Assembly (NCBI GenBank): GCA_902775475.1
Contig: CACYME010000015.1
Span: 1 to 64,000, forward strand
Reading direction: 5' to 3'
Length of the DNA stretch: 64,000 nucleotides
Source of the DNA: an uncultured Prevotellaceae bacterium
GTDB lineage: Bacteria; Bacteroidota; Bacteroidia; Bacteroidales; Bacteroidaceae
The stretch's first letter is position 1; each line of letters opens with the position of its first letter. Shown here one piece after another: positions 1 to 7,920 of the stretch. Both the position numbers and the translations under genes were made by a program. The notes under the pieces were generated by a model, which saw only the letters and a list, made by a program, of their open reading frames with translations, was not told the origin of the DNA and ran no database searches.

Positions 1-1068
1 CTGGCCATCCACCTCGATGATGACGTCGCCCTTCTCCAAGCCAGCCTCCTCGGCAGCACTGTCGTCAACGACCTTGTCGATGTAGATGCCTTCCATTGTT
101 CCCAGGTCAACTTCCTTGCCCTCTTCCTTCTGTGAGTCGACGTAGCTCTTCACGTCGCCACCCTGAATGCCAATCATGGCGCGCTGAACGGTGCCATATT
201 TCTTAATGTCGTCTACCACCTTGTTCATCATGGCCGTGGGGATGGCAAAGCCATAGCCGCTGTAGCTGCCCGTCTGCGAGTAGAGCATGGCATTGATGCC
301 TACCAGCTGACCGTTAGTGTTCACCAGGGCACCACCCGAATTACCTGCATTGATGGCAGCATCCGTCTGTATGAAGCTCTCTACGCCGTTAGCTCCAAGC
401 GTGCGTGCCTTGGCCGAAATGATGCCTGCGGTGACGGTGTTGTTCAGACCGAGGGGGTTGCCGATGGCAAGCACCCATTCGCCCACCTTCACGTTGTCGC
501 TGTTGGCAATGTCGATGGCCGGCAGGTTGCGACCATCAATCTTGATGAGAGCCAGGTCGGTGGTCTTGTCAGCACCGATGATGCGAGCCGAATACTCCTT
601 ATTGTCTGTCAAAGTGACAGTCAGCTCGTCGGCACCATCCACCACATGGTTGTTGGTCACAATGTAGCCGTCGCTCGAAATGATGACACCGCTGCCCGTA
701 GCCGTGCGCTTCGGGGTCTGCACCTGGCGCTTCTGTGTGCCGCCCTGTCCGCGCTGTCCACGGCCAAAGAATCCACCGAAGGGGTCGTTGAAGAAGTCCT
801 CGAAGGGGTCGCTCTGCACCTCTACAGTCTCGATCTTCGAGTTCTGTACATATTTAATATGCACTACCGACGGCAGGGCCTTCTCGGCAGCATAGCTCAG
901 GTCGACGGGTTGCACGGCGGGCATGGCCTGCACGTTGGTCATGGTGGGCTGCTGCTGTTCCTCGTTTGAAGGATTGTTAGCTGCATGCGTGTTAGTGAAT
1001 GCTGCGACAGCGAAAATGATTGCCACCACGCTGGTGGTGGGAATCAGGAAGTTTGCAATCTTTTTCAT
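1..1068 (-). CDS. degP: DegP/HtrA family periplasmic serine protease (partial, C-terminus beyond window)
   Basis: Periplasmic trypsin-like protease/chaperone that degrades misfolded envelope proteins. The 356 residues present begin with an N-terminal signal segment (hydrophobic about residues 6-24). A Gly/Gln/Phe-rich linker follows (about 88-115). The protease domain shows the full triad: His141 in TNNHVV, Asp171 in TTDLAL and Ser244 in GNSGG. The window edge cuts into the first PDZ domain, where GDVIIEVDGQ is the last visible sequence, so the rest of PDZ1 and any PDZ2 are missing. ATG at 1068 is the only start preceding the signal peptide. A -7 box TATATTTG lies at 1118-1125, giving a leader of roughly 45 nt. 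The gene diverges from rnpB. Identification is firm; DegP versus DegQ/S is not resolvable here. Confidence 0.95.
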   Translation of the reverse strand, partial: MKKIANFLIPTTSVVAIIFAVAAFTNTHAANNPSNEEQQQPTMTNVQAMPAVQPVDLSYAAEKALPSVVHIKYVQNSKIETVEVQSDPFEDFFNDPFGGFFGRGQRGQGGTQKRQVQTPKRTATGSGVIISSDGYIVTNNHVVDGADELTVTLTDNKEYSARIIGADKTTDLALIKIDGRNLPAIDIANSDNVKVGEWVLAIGNPLGLNNTVTAGIISAKARTLGANGVESFIQTDAAINAGNSGGALVNTNGQLVGINAMLYSQTGSYSGYGFAIPTAMMNKVVDDIKKYGTVQRAMIGIQGGDVKSYVDSQKEEGKEVDLGTMEGIYIDKVVDDSAAEEAGLEKGDVIIEVDGQ

Positions 1069-1117
1069 GTTTGTCATATTATGTTAATACTTTTGTTCGT
1101 TATCACGAATTTTGATG

Positions 1118-1125
1118 CAAATATA
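1118..1125 (-). promoter_or_regulatory. -7 promoter box of degP
   Basis: TATATTTG on the minus strand matches the Bacteroidetes TAnnTTTG element. It lies about 50 bp before the degP ATG. No convincing -33 TTTG is seen at the usual distance. Confidence 0.5.
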
Positions 1126-1265
1126 ATCGCAAAGTTTAAGAAACTGCCATTTTGGCGGTTACTTTTCCGTCATTTTAACATTTCGAAAAGCCGTGTTAAA
1201 CTCTGTTTGCTTGCCGTGGGCAAATTTTTACATTCGTTTAATGACTTAAATTAAAATAAAATTAG

Positions 1266-1273
1266 TAACTTTG
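1266..1273 (+). promoter_or_regulatory. -7 promoter box of rnpB
   Basis: TAACTTTG lies immediately before the predicted 5' end of RNase P RNA at about 1281, the distance expected if the mature RNA begins at or near the transcription start. Confidence 0.65.
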
Positions 1274-1280
1274 CACCCTC

Positions 1281-1690
1281 GAAAGCACTGCTCCGGCTCT
1301 GCCGCTGGCATTTCCGCAAGGAAATGCGGGAGGAAAGTCCGGGCAGCACAGGGTGCTCCACTTCTGAAAGTAGAAGCAGTTGGCGACAGCTGGTGAGGGA
1401 AGAAGAGAACGACCGCCCCAGGCTCTTGAAAAGGGTAGGGGGTAAGGGTGAGAAGGTGGTGTAAGAGACCACCAGCCGGCGGGTGATCGCCGGGCTGTTC
1501 CCACTGGAGGCTGCAAGTTCATGTAAACCATCGGGAAAGGGAGGGTTGCCCGCCCGAACGCCGCCAGCAATGGCGACTCCGATGGAGGGTAGAACGCTGG
1601 AGGCGCATGGCGACGTGCGCAGTAGATAAATGGCAGGCACCGGCAGTAATTGCCGGAACAGAACCCGGCTTATAGGGGCAGTGCTTTCAT
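1281..1690 (+). ncRNA. rnpB: RNase P RNA (catalytic subunit)
   Basis: Ribozyme that removes 5' leaders from precursor tRNAs. The 5' end GAAAGCACTGC pairs with GCAGTGCTTTC at 1678-1688 as helix P1. The universally conserved core is present at both ends: GAGGAAAGTCCGGGC near 1331 and ACAGAACCCGGCTTAT near 1660. AGAGACCACCAGC near 1466 and the AGTAGATAAATGGC segment near 1620 are also typical. About 410 nt is a usual length for a class A bacterial RNA in Bacteroidetes. Overlapping open frames on both strands are by-products of this structured GC-rich RNA. Ends are set by the P1 helix and may be off by a few bases. Confidence 0.95.
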
Positions 1691-1767
1691 TTTAGTTGAG
1701 AGTTTAGAGTTGAGAGTTTAGAGACTTTAGACCTAAACATCAGGTATAGCGGAATTAATCGATGAAA

Positions 1768-1851
1768 GTTAAGAGACTTTGGACTCGAACATCAGTTGAG
1801 TGTACTCTCTCAACTCTTAGAAAATGATGTTCGAATCTAAAGTCTCTTAAC
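1768..1851. repeat. Imperfect inverted repeat between rnpB and pheS
   Basis: Arms of 27 bp at 1768-1794 and 1825-1851 match in 25 positions. They enclose an inner GTTGAG/CTCAAC stem, so an 84-nt hairpin can form in either strand. A third, degenerate copy of one arm lies at about 1722-1744. It sits between convergent rnpB and pheS, so it could act as a bidirectional transcript end, but it has no clean U-tract. It shares the GAGAGACTTT vocabulary with repeats downstream of pgk and upstream of htpG. Confidence 0.6.
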
Positions 1852-1890
1852 TCTTAACACTTAACTTTTAACTCTTAACCCTCAATAAAA

Positions 1891-2949
1891 TTAGTCGGCG
1901 GCCTCAAATTCGCGGAGGAAGCGGGTGTCGTTCTCTGAGAACATGCGGAGGTCGCTGACACGGTACTTCAGGTTCGTGATGCGTTCCACACCCATGCCGA
2001 AGGCATAGCCCGAGTAAATCTTAGAGTCGATGCCGCATTGTTCGAGCACGTTGGGGTCGACCATGCCGCAACCGAGGATTTCCACCCAGCCGGTATGCTT
2101 GCAGAATCCGCAGCCTTCGCCGCCGCAGATGAAGCACGAGATGTCCATCTCGGCGCTTGGCTCGGTGAAGGGGAAATAGCTGGGGCGCAGGCGAATCTTC
2201 GTGTCGGCACCGAACATCTCGCGGGCAAACGAGAGGAGCACCTGCTTCAAGTCGGTGAACGAGACGTTCTTATCGATGTAGAGACCTTCCACCTGATGGA
2301 AGAAACAGTGGGCGCGGGCGGTGATGGCCTCGTTGCGGTAGACGCGACCGGGACAGATGACGCGGATGGGGGCCGTCAGCTTGCCGTCTTCGGTGTGCAT
2401 CTGTTCCATCACGCGTGCCTGAACGCTCGAGGTGTGCGAGCGCAGCAGGATGTTCTTGGTCACGTCGTTAGGGTGCTGGCTGACAAAGAAGGTGTCCTGC
2501 ATGTCGCGGGCGGGGTGGTCGGCAGCAAAGTTCATCTTCGTGAACACATGCAGGTCGTCCTCCACCTCGGGGCCGTCGGCCAGCACGAAGCCCATGCGGC
2601 TGAAGATGTCGATAATCTCGTTGGTGACGATGGTGAGCGGATGGCGCGTGCCGAGGCGGATGGGGTAGGGGGTGCGCGTCAGGTCGATGGTCTCGTCGCC
2701 GCCCTCCTGTGTCTGGCAGCTCTCGCGCAGCTGGTTGATGCGCTCCTGCGCCATCTGCTTCAGCTGGTTGATTCTCATGCCCACTTCCTTCTTCTGCTCT
2801 GCGGCCACCTCGCGGAAGTCGTTCATCAGGGCAGTTATCTCACCTTTCTTGCTGAGATATTTCAGTCGCAGCTGTTCTACTTCCTCTGCGTTGTTGGCTT
2901 TCAGCGTTTCTACTTCTTTCAGTAGTTCGTTAATCTTGTCGAGTATCAT
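1891..2949 (-). CDS. pheS: Phenylalanine-tRNA ligase alpha subunit
   Basis: Catalytic alpha subunit of the heterotetrameric PheRS, charging tRNA-Phe in the cytoplasm. The 352 residues are the normal length. An N-terminal coiled-coil tRNA-binding arm (about 1-90) is followed by the class II synthetase core. Motif 2 is seen in RVYRNEAITARAHCFFHQVEG, and the motif 3 region in GMGVERI near the C-terminus. A CxxC-containing segment (CFICGGEGCGFC) is present in the catalytic domain. pheT is not in the window, so the two subunits are unlinked here. The gene starts 27 bp after the stop of the Ttd14-like ATPase and is probably co-transcribed with it. Confidence 0.97.
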   Translation of the reverse strand: MILDKINELLKEVETLKANNAEEVEQLRLKYLSKKGEITALMNDFREVAAEQKKEVGMRINQLKQMAQERINQLRESCQTQEGGDETIDLTRTPYPIRLGTRHPLTIVTNEIIDIFSRMGFVLADGPEVEDDLHVFTKMNFAADHPARDMQDTFFVSQHPNDVTKNILLRSHTSSVQARVMEQMHTEDGKLTAPIRVICPGRVYRNEAITARAHCFFHQVEGLYIDKNVSFTDLKQVLLSFAREMFGADTKIRLRPSYFPFTEPSAEMDISCFICGGEGCGFCKHTGWVEILGCGMVDPNVLEQCGIDSKIYSGYAFGMGVERITNLKYRVSDLRMFSENDTRFLREFEAAD

Positions 2950-2976
2950 ATATAAATAATGTATTATTACCTCTTA

Positions 2977-4077
2977 TTATTGTTTCTTGGCCAGATTATA
3001 GTTGTAGTATTCCTGCTGGCCTGTCACTTCCTTCACGATGCGCAGGAATGGGGGCAGCTTGAGGTCTTCTCCCTGTGCTATTCCCTTGGTTTCCAGGATG
3101 GTGAGTCCCTGCAACTGGTCCATATAGCTGTCCACCTCGAAGTATTGTCCTTTCCAGATGAAGCTGCTACGGCGCTTGTGGATGGGGTTGCGCCGTGGGT
3201 CGGCCAGCGAGAGCATCATCTCGAACAGGCTCTGGTTGATTTGCCGCTCGGTGACCAGTTCCTCGTTCTCGGCGGTCTTTTTCTTCGTGGTGTGCACGAA
3301 GACCTCCTTGCGGCCCCAGGAACGCTTGCGCAGGCGAACTTCAGCATCGGGTTCGCTTTGCAGGTAGGTCTGCCAGATTTCGCTCTCAATGGCATCTTCG
3401 GGCAGTGCTCCGGCCACTTCGACGATATATTTCCGTTCTTCTTCAATGGGTTGGGGAAGCGTCAGCACGTTGCTGATTTCCTTGATGACGCGGCGCATCT
3501 TGGTCTCAAAATCATCATGGTTGTTGATGACGCGCAGGTGAGGATGGCCCGTCCAGGCATGAATGACCTTCTTGTCGAGCAGCCGGGCTATGCGAAGCCC
3601 TTCCTCGTTCATCTGTTCATAGCGCTGGGCATTGTTGGCCGTGGTGTAATACTGCTCAGCGCCGTCGGCAGCCGACACCAGGTGGAGCACGGCATCGTAG
3701 CGTTCGCGCAGCTGCGGCGTCGTCGTGCCCACGGCACGCGTCAGCTCATCCCACATCTCAGGCTCCATGTAAGCCGAAATGTCCATGGCTCCGCGGTCGC
3801 AAACGATGATGCTCGGTTTTGTGCATTGTTCTGCCATGCGCAGGAACTTGTCCTCGAGTGCCAGCTGAATCTCCAGCGTGGCTTTTTCGCCTTCATAGAA
3901 GAAAGCCTTGTTCTTCGTTAGGTAGTTCATGCCAGCCTGCGTGAACAATGTTGGAACCTCGGGAATGGTGAACACCTTATAACCGAGACTTGAGAAATGC
4001 TCAATCACTTTTACCAGCGCGGTTGTCTTTCCTGCGCATGGGCCGCCTGTGAGCACTATTTTTTTGATGTCGTTCAT
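2977..4077 (-). CDS. Ttd14-like AAA ATPase with C-terminal CYTH-like domain
   Basis: The 366 residues begin with a P-loop NTPase: Walker A GGPCAGKT at residues 11-18 and the acidic segment IIVCDRGAMD around residue 100. A C-terminal half beginning near residue 210 (YIVEVAG...) has the E-rich, R/K-rich strand pattern of CYTH/triphosphate tunnel enzymes (RLRKRS, FEVDSYMDQ, ILETKG). This arrangement matches the family of animal TRPL translocation defect protein 14 and its bacterial relatives; the bacterial substrate is not known to me. ATG at 4077 is preferred over the longer frame at 4155 because the -7 box TACTTTTG lies at 4099-4106, inside the longer frame. Probably an operon with pheS 27 bp downstream. 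Confidence 0.75.
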   Translation of the reverse strand: MNDIKKIVLTGGPCAGKTTALVKVIEHFSSLGYKVFTIPEVPTLFTQAGMNYLTKNKAFFYEGEKATLEIQLALEDKFLRMAEQCTKPSIIVCDRGAMDISAYMEPEMWDELTRAVGTTTPQLRERYDAVLHLVSAADGAEQYYTTANNAQRYEQMNEEGLRIARLLDKKVIHAWTGHPHLRVINNHDDFETKMRRVIKEISNVLTLPQPIEEERKYIVEVAGALPEDAIESEIWQTYLQSEPDAEVRLRKRSWGRKEVFVHTTKKKTAENEELVTERQINQSLFEMMLSLADPRRNPIHKRRSSFIWKGQYFEVDSYMDQLQGLTILETKGIAQGEDLKLPPFLRIVKEVTGQQEYYNYNLAKKQ

Positions 4078-4098
4078 TGCCGTTTTTATTTTCACGTG

Positions 4099-4106
4099 CA
4101 AAAGTA
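4099..4106 (-). promoter_or_regulatory. -7 promoter box of Ttd14-like ATPase-pheS
   Basis: TACTTTTG matches TAnnTTTG. It lies 21 bp before the chosen ATG and downstream of the alternative upstream ATG at 4155, which decides the start. Confidence 0.6.
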
Positions 4107-4371
4107 CAGATATTTTTCCAATTGACAAAATAATCGTCTCATGTTTTCTAAACAAACTTTTCCTCAGAACCAGATTTCTTTATTTGACCAATGGAATGGA
4201 GGGAGCGAGAGAGAATACTTTTTTGAAACACTCTATTTATCATAATGCCGATTCACGGTCGAATGGGTTTTGAAAAGGAGCCCTTAAAAAACGTCTGGTT
4301 TTGGGCCTTTCAAAAATACTATTTGAACGGTCAGTTATTTAGACTTAGTAAACAGTTAAATTAAAATAATT

Positions 4372-4781
4372 TTAAGGAAATAATGAACACTTACCCCTCG
4401 CCAGAAATCGAAAATTTCGCGCGAGAAAATTTTTGGCTGAAAAAAAACGAATTTTGAGCCGTTTTACTAACCCGCTAAGTAACAATTCGTTAGGATTAAA
4501 TTTGGAAAATTTCGGGCCTTTTCGTTTTCAAAAGTCAACGCCAAATTTTTCTGCGGCGTTGACTTTTGAAAATTTGGCGTGCTTAAAATCGAGAGAAACA
4601 TGCCCCAAAAACGCGAAAAAGCCGCACAGAACCATACGATTTGTGCAAAAATCGGGCCTTCTGTCCATGTTTTTACCAGTCATTATCACTCGTCAACGGT
4701 CAAAAACGGTCTTTTTTCGACCTAAATTGCATCGAAATCCTGTACTTTTTATTTAAGGAAATTTAAGATAATTTTGAACAA
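4372..4781 (+). repeat. Dispersed interlocking-hairpin repeat, copy 1
   Basis: About 410 bp of the 738-bp spacer. The left end GGAAATAATGAACACT and the right end AATTTTGAACA resemble each other and the ends of the other copies. A conserved stretch (CGCGAGAAAATTTT, then CGAATTTTGAG) follows the left end. The core has AAAAGTCAACGCC at 4530-4542, its reverse complement at 4555-4567, and CTTTTGAAAATTTGGCG at 4563-4579. The inner B segment has drifted in this copy. A 107-codon frame crosses it but is not conserved among copies. The spacer from 4078 to 4371 is AT-rich and shows nothing else. Confidence 0.75.
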
Positions 4782-4799
4782 TAAACGAACCGAAATAAC

Positions 4800-4807
4800 T
4801 ACCTTTG
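4800..4807 (+). promoter_or_regulatory. -7 promoter box of papain-like lipoprotein gene
   Basis: TACCTTTG ends 8 nt before the ATG at 4816. The transcript would therefore have almost no 5' leader. A TTTG at 4773-4776, inside the end of repeat copy 1, is a possible -33 element with a slightly long 23-nt spacing. Confidence 0.6.
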
Positions 4808-4815
4808 CAGCGCTT

Positions 4816-5391
4816 ATGAAATATGCTATTTTTGCCTTGACGATGCTGCTTGCAGGATGCGCCGGAGCACGCCATGGTCTTCGTCGTGGAGACCTGCTGT
4901 TTCATGTAGTCAGCCAGGGAAACCATATCACCGACGTGACACCTGGACAAACCGACCACGTCGCTATCTATGTGGGGCGTGGACAAGTGCTGGAAGCCAT
5001 TCCCAGAGCGGGAGTGGTCACTACCCTACTGGACACGGTGCTGCTGCGCGAGGCCGGCTACTACGTGCGAGGCCGCGTGAGAGGTGCCGACGTGGAGCAA
5101 TCGCTCCGCAACGCCCGCCAATACCTCGGTTTGCCCTACGACTCGCTCTTCCTGCCAACCGCTGAGGCCATCTACTGCTCCGAGCTGGTGCAGCTGGCCT
5201 TTGTGGACAAACACGGGCGAAGGCTGTTCCATACGATTCCCATGTCTTTCCACGACGAAACGGGCAGCATCACCCCCTACTGGCAGCAGTTCTACGGACG
5301 CTGGGGGCTGACCGTGCCCGAGGGCGAACCCGGAACAAATCCCGGCGAGCTGTCGCAAAGAAAGGCGGTAGTAATAAAAAAGCTAAAATAA
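4816..5391 (+). CDS. YiiX-like permuted papain-fold cysteine hydrolase lipoprotein
   Basis: Envelope lipoprotein of 191 residues with lipobox LLAGC (Cys15) and an NlpC/P60-type permuted papain fold. The GDLLFH strand opens the domain; the candidate catalytic Cys121 is in YCSELVQ and His48 in TDHVAIYVG, the order seen in YiiX/YaeF-type proteins. The family hydrolyses amide or ester bonds in peptidoglycan or lipid-linked substrates; the substrate here is unknown. Translation from ATG 4816 gives a proper signal peptide, and the upstream frame start at 4774 lies before the promoter box. A small hairpin follows the stop. Confidence 0.8.
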   Translation: MKYAIFALTMLLAGCAGARHGLRRGDLLFHVVSQGNHITDVTPGQTDHVAIYVGRGQVLEAIPRAGVVTTLLDTVLLREAGYYVRGRVRGADVEQSLRNARQYLGLPYDSLFLPTAEAIYCSELVQLAFVDKHGRRLFHTIPMSFHDETGSITPYWQQFYGRWGLTVPEGEPGTNPGELSQRKAVVIKKLK

Positions 5392-5393
5392 TA

Positions 5394-5420
5394 GGTTCAC
5401 ATGCGCGTTATGTGAATTAT
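5394..5420 (+). terminator. Weak hairpin after the papain-like lipoprotein gene
   Basis: TTCACAT and ATGTGAA form a 7-bp stem followed by T/A-rich sequence. It is a weak terminator candidate located just before the pgk promoter. Confidence 0.35.
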
Positions 5421-5426
5421 TTATTG

Positions 5427-5434
5427 TATCTTTG
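5427..5434 (+). promoter_or_regulatory. -7 promoter box of pgk
   Basis: TATCTTTG lies 53 bp before the pgk ATG, matching TAnnTTTG. Confidence 0.6.
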
Positions 5435-5487
5435 CGCTCAGGTTCAGAAACCATTAATTAAGTTTTATATTAAAATTGTAAATCAAA

Positions 5488-6759
5488 ATGACAATCAACG
5501 AAATGAACTTTGCCGGTAAGAAGGCAATCGTGCGCGTTGACTTCAACGTGCCCCTCGATGAGAATGGTAAGATTACTGACGACACCCGCATTCGCGGTGC
5601 CCTGCCCACGCTGAAGAAGATTCTGGCCGACGGTGGCGCTGTCATCATCATGAGCCACATGGGCAAGCCCAAGGGCAAGGTGAACCCGAAGCTGTCGCTG
5701 GGTCAGATTCGTGAGGCCGTGGAGAAGGCTCTCGGAGTGCCCGTGGCTTTCGCTCCCGACTGCGCCAAGGCTGCCGACGCTGCTGCTGCCCTGAAGATGG
5801 GCGAGGCTCTGCTGCTCGAGAACCTGCGCTACTATCCCGAGGAGGAAGGCAAGCCCGTGGGCATCGACAAGGCCGACCCCGCCTACGACGAGGCCAAGAA
5901 GGCCATGAAGAAGAGCCAGAAGGAGTTCGCCAAGACGCTGGCCAGCTATGCCGACTGCTACGTGATGGACGCCTTCGGCACCGCTCACCGCAAGCACGCC
6001 TCTACTGCCGTCATCGCCGACTACTTCGATGCCGACAACAAGATGCTCGGCCTGCTCATGGAGAAGGAAGTGCAGGCCGTTGACAACGTGCTGAGCAACA
6101 TCAAGCGCCCCTTTGTGGCCATCATGGGTGGCTCGAAGGTGAGCTCGAAGATTGGCATCATTGAGAACCTGCTGGGCAAGGTCGACAAGCTCATCCTCTG
6201 CGGTGGCATGACCTACACCTTCGCCAAGGCTCACAATGGTGAGATTGGCAACAGCATCGTGGAGCTCGACAAGCTCGACGTGGCCCTGGGCGTTGAGGAG
6301 CTGGCCAAGAAGAACGGCGTGGAGCTGGTGCTTGGCAGCGACTGCACCGCCACCAACGGCCTCGACTTCGGCACGATGACCGTGAAGGAAGGCGCTGAAA
6401 TCATCAACTGCCCCGCCGACAAGGTGCCCGAGGGCTTCGAGGGCGTCGATGCCGGTCCTGAGAGCCAGAAGGCATTTGCCGAGGCTATCAACGGCGCCAA
6501 GACCATCCTGTGGAACGGTCCTGCCGGCGTGTTCGAGTGCGACAACTTCACCGCAGGCAGCCGCGCCATTGGCGAGGCCATCGCCAAGGCTACGGCCGAG
6601 GGTGCCTTCTCGCTCATCGGCGGTGGCGACTCGGTGGCTTGCGTCAACAAGTTCGGCCTGGCTGACCAGGTGAGCTACATCTCTACTGGTGGTGGTGCTC
6701 TGCTCGAGGCCATCGAGGGCAAGGTGCTTCCCGGTGTGGCTGCCATCAAGGGCGAGTAG
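5488..6759 (+). CDS. pgk: Phosphoglycerate kinase
   Basis: Glycolytic enzyme transferring phosphate from 1,3-bisphosphoglycerate to ADP. The 423 residues are near the usual length. The N-terminal signature [10 protein letters not shown] and substrate-loop sequences ([18 protein letters not shown]) are present. The C-terminal nucleotide-binding lobe has [18 protein letters not shown] and the glycine-rich GGGDSVACV. It is a single gene with its own promoter. Codon use is strongly biased to C/G-ending codons, as expected for high expression. This bias also leaves a full-length open frame on the opposite strand, which is an artefact. Confidence 0.98.
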   Translation: MTINEMNFAGKKAIVRVDFNVPLDENGKITDDTRIRGALPTLKKILADGGAVIIMSHMGKPKGKVNPKLSLGQIREAVEKALGVPVAFAPDCAKAADAAAALKMGEALLLENLRYYPEEEGKPVGIDKADPAYDEAKKAMKKSQKEFAKTLASYADCYVMDAFGTAHRKHASTAVIADYFDADNKMLGLLMEKEVQAVDNVLSNIKRPFVAIMGGSKVSSKIGIIENLLGKVDKLILCGGMTYTFAKAHNGEIGNSIVELDKLDVALGVEELAKKNGVELVLGSDCTATNGLDFGTMTVKEGAEIINCPADKVPEGFEGVDAGPESQKAFAEAINGAKTILWNGPAGVFECDNFTAGSRAIGEAIAKATAEGAFSLIGGGDSVACVNKFGLADQVSYISTGGGALLEAIEGKVLPGVAAIKGE

Positions 6760-6764
6760 TTGTG

Positions 6765-6855
6765 TGTTTAGCGTTGAGAGTTGAGAGACTTTACAACCGA
6801 GCCTCTCGGCACTCAACTAAAGTTTCTCAACTCTTAACTGTCAACTCTAAACTAA
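6765..6855. repeat. GTTGAG-type low-complexity inverted repeat downstream of pgk
   Basis: The spacer contains TTGAGAGTTGAGAGACTTT on one side and an AAAGTTTCTCAACTCTTAA arm on the other, able to form an imperfect hairpin. It belongs to the same family of TTGAG/CTCAA-rich sequences seen near 1.7 kb, 17.0 kb and 21.3 kb. Confidence 0.5.
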
Positions 6856-6862
6856 ATTTGGA

Positions 6863-7717
6863 ATGAAAAAGTTCCTGATTACAACGATGGGGCTTCTGGT
6901 TATGCTGAGCTGTAACCAGAAGCCCCGCTCGGTTTCCAGCGACAACGCCGACGACGACGACGATGATGACCGTGTGGAGCTGAAGCTGAAAGACTATCAG
7001 TTCACAGACACTGTCGGCATGGCCCATAGTACCATCATCATCGAATACCCCGTCAAGGGCGAAAAGGAACTGGTCAATGCCATCAGGCAATACATTGCCG
7101 AATGGGTGGGCCTGGAAAGCGACGAGGTGGAGCTGGACGATGGCCAGGGCGTTACCGATTACTTCGGAAACGGGACGATGGAACGCCTGAAGGAGATTGC
7201 TGCTGGATACGAGGAGGAGGAAGACGACTACGTCAACGAGGTGTACCACGACTGGTCGTTCTCGAAACTCTACGAGACCGACGACTACGTCACCTTCATG
7301 GGCTATACCGAGCTCTATGAAGGCGGCATTCACGGCATCAGTTACGAGAATGGCGTCACCTTCTTCGACGGCGGTCAGCGCTTCTCAAAGGAGATGCTGC
7401 GCAATATCGACGGCGAGAAGTTCCAGAAGCTGATGCGCAAGGGGCTGAAGGATTTCTTCAGCAAGAACCCCGACAACATGACCGACGAGGAGCTGGGCGA
7501 AGAGCTCATCAACGTGGAGGATGTCTATAACATTCCCATGCCCGATGCAGAACCGTACATCACCGAGGATGGCGTCACCTTCATCTATCAGCCCTACGAG
7601 ATTTCTTACTATGCCGCAGGCAAGCCGGAGTTCTCGGTGCCGCTCACGAAGATGCGCCCATTCCTCACCAAGAAAGCCCTCCGGCTGCTCGACATGGACG
7701 AGGAGGACGAGGACTGA
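6863..7717 (+). CDS. DUF3298 (RsiV-like) domain lipoprotein
   Basis: 284-residue predicted lipoprotein: signal peptide with Cys17 in VMLSCNQK, then a very acidic linker of Asp residues (about 29-37). The central region is like DUF4163 (KGEKELVNAIRQYIAEW). The C-terminal half has the DUF3298 pattern: a GGIHGISYENGVTFF motif, then an FSKEMLRNIDGEKFQKLMRKGLKDFF helix pair, and PYEISYYAAGKPEFSVPL near the end, as in RsiV-type extracytoplasmic proteins. No sigma factor lies nearby, so an anti-sigma role is not implied. Function is unknown. Confidence 0.7.
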   Translation: MKKFLITTMGLLVMLSCNQKPRSVSSDNADDDDDDDRVELKLKDYQFTDTVGMAHSTIIIEYPVKGEKELVNAIRQYIAEWVGLESDEVELDDGQGVTDYFGNGTMERLKEIAAGYEEEEDDYVNEVYHDWSFSKLYETDDYVTFMGYTELYEGGIHGISYENGVTFFDGGQRFSKEMLRNIDGEKFQKLMRKGLKDFFSKNPDNMTDEELGEELINVEDVYNIPMPDAEPYITEDGVTFIYQPYEISYYAAGKPEFSVPLTKMRPFLTKKALRLLDMDEEDED

Positions 7718-7837
7718 GCCATGAAAGTGCCCTTTGGGGGTCATAGGATTATTAGTTATAGTATAGAAAAAACGGCAATTCTAAACATCTAAGGAATTGT
7801 GAAAAGGAAAATGAGATTTGTAGCACGGTTGGCATTT

Positions 7838-7897
7838 ACAACTTAGGGCAACGCTCTTTCCTTACGTAAGAAAAGATGGTTGCCCTAAGTTGTTTTT
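7838..7897. terminator. Bidirectional terminator between DUF3298 gene and prfC
   Basis: ACAACTTAGGGCAAC (7838-7852) pairs perfectly with 7879-7893. An inner palindrome sits around TTACGTAA. The hairpin is followed by T-rich sequence and lies between convergent genes. Confidence 0.8.
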
Positions 7898-7920
7898 GTT
7901 GTCTGTATTTCCCTATGTTT

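Noticed and set aside
1251..1640. Two frames of 102 and 129 codons on the minus strand
   Set aside because: They lie wholly opposite RNase P RNA, a structured non-coding gene.
1825..1851. TTCGAATC resembling a tRNA T-arm
   Set aside because: No acceptor or anticodon stems around it; it is an arm of the 27-bp inverted repeat.
5470..6816. Long open frames opposite pgk, serS, purA, the PL11 gene and the beta-helix lipoprotein
   Set aside because: They mirror strongly codon-biased genes on the other strand, have low-complexity His/Val/Leu/Gly composition, and lack promoters or recognised domains.
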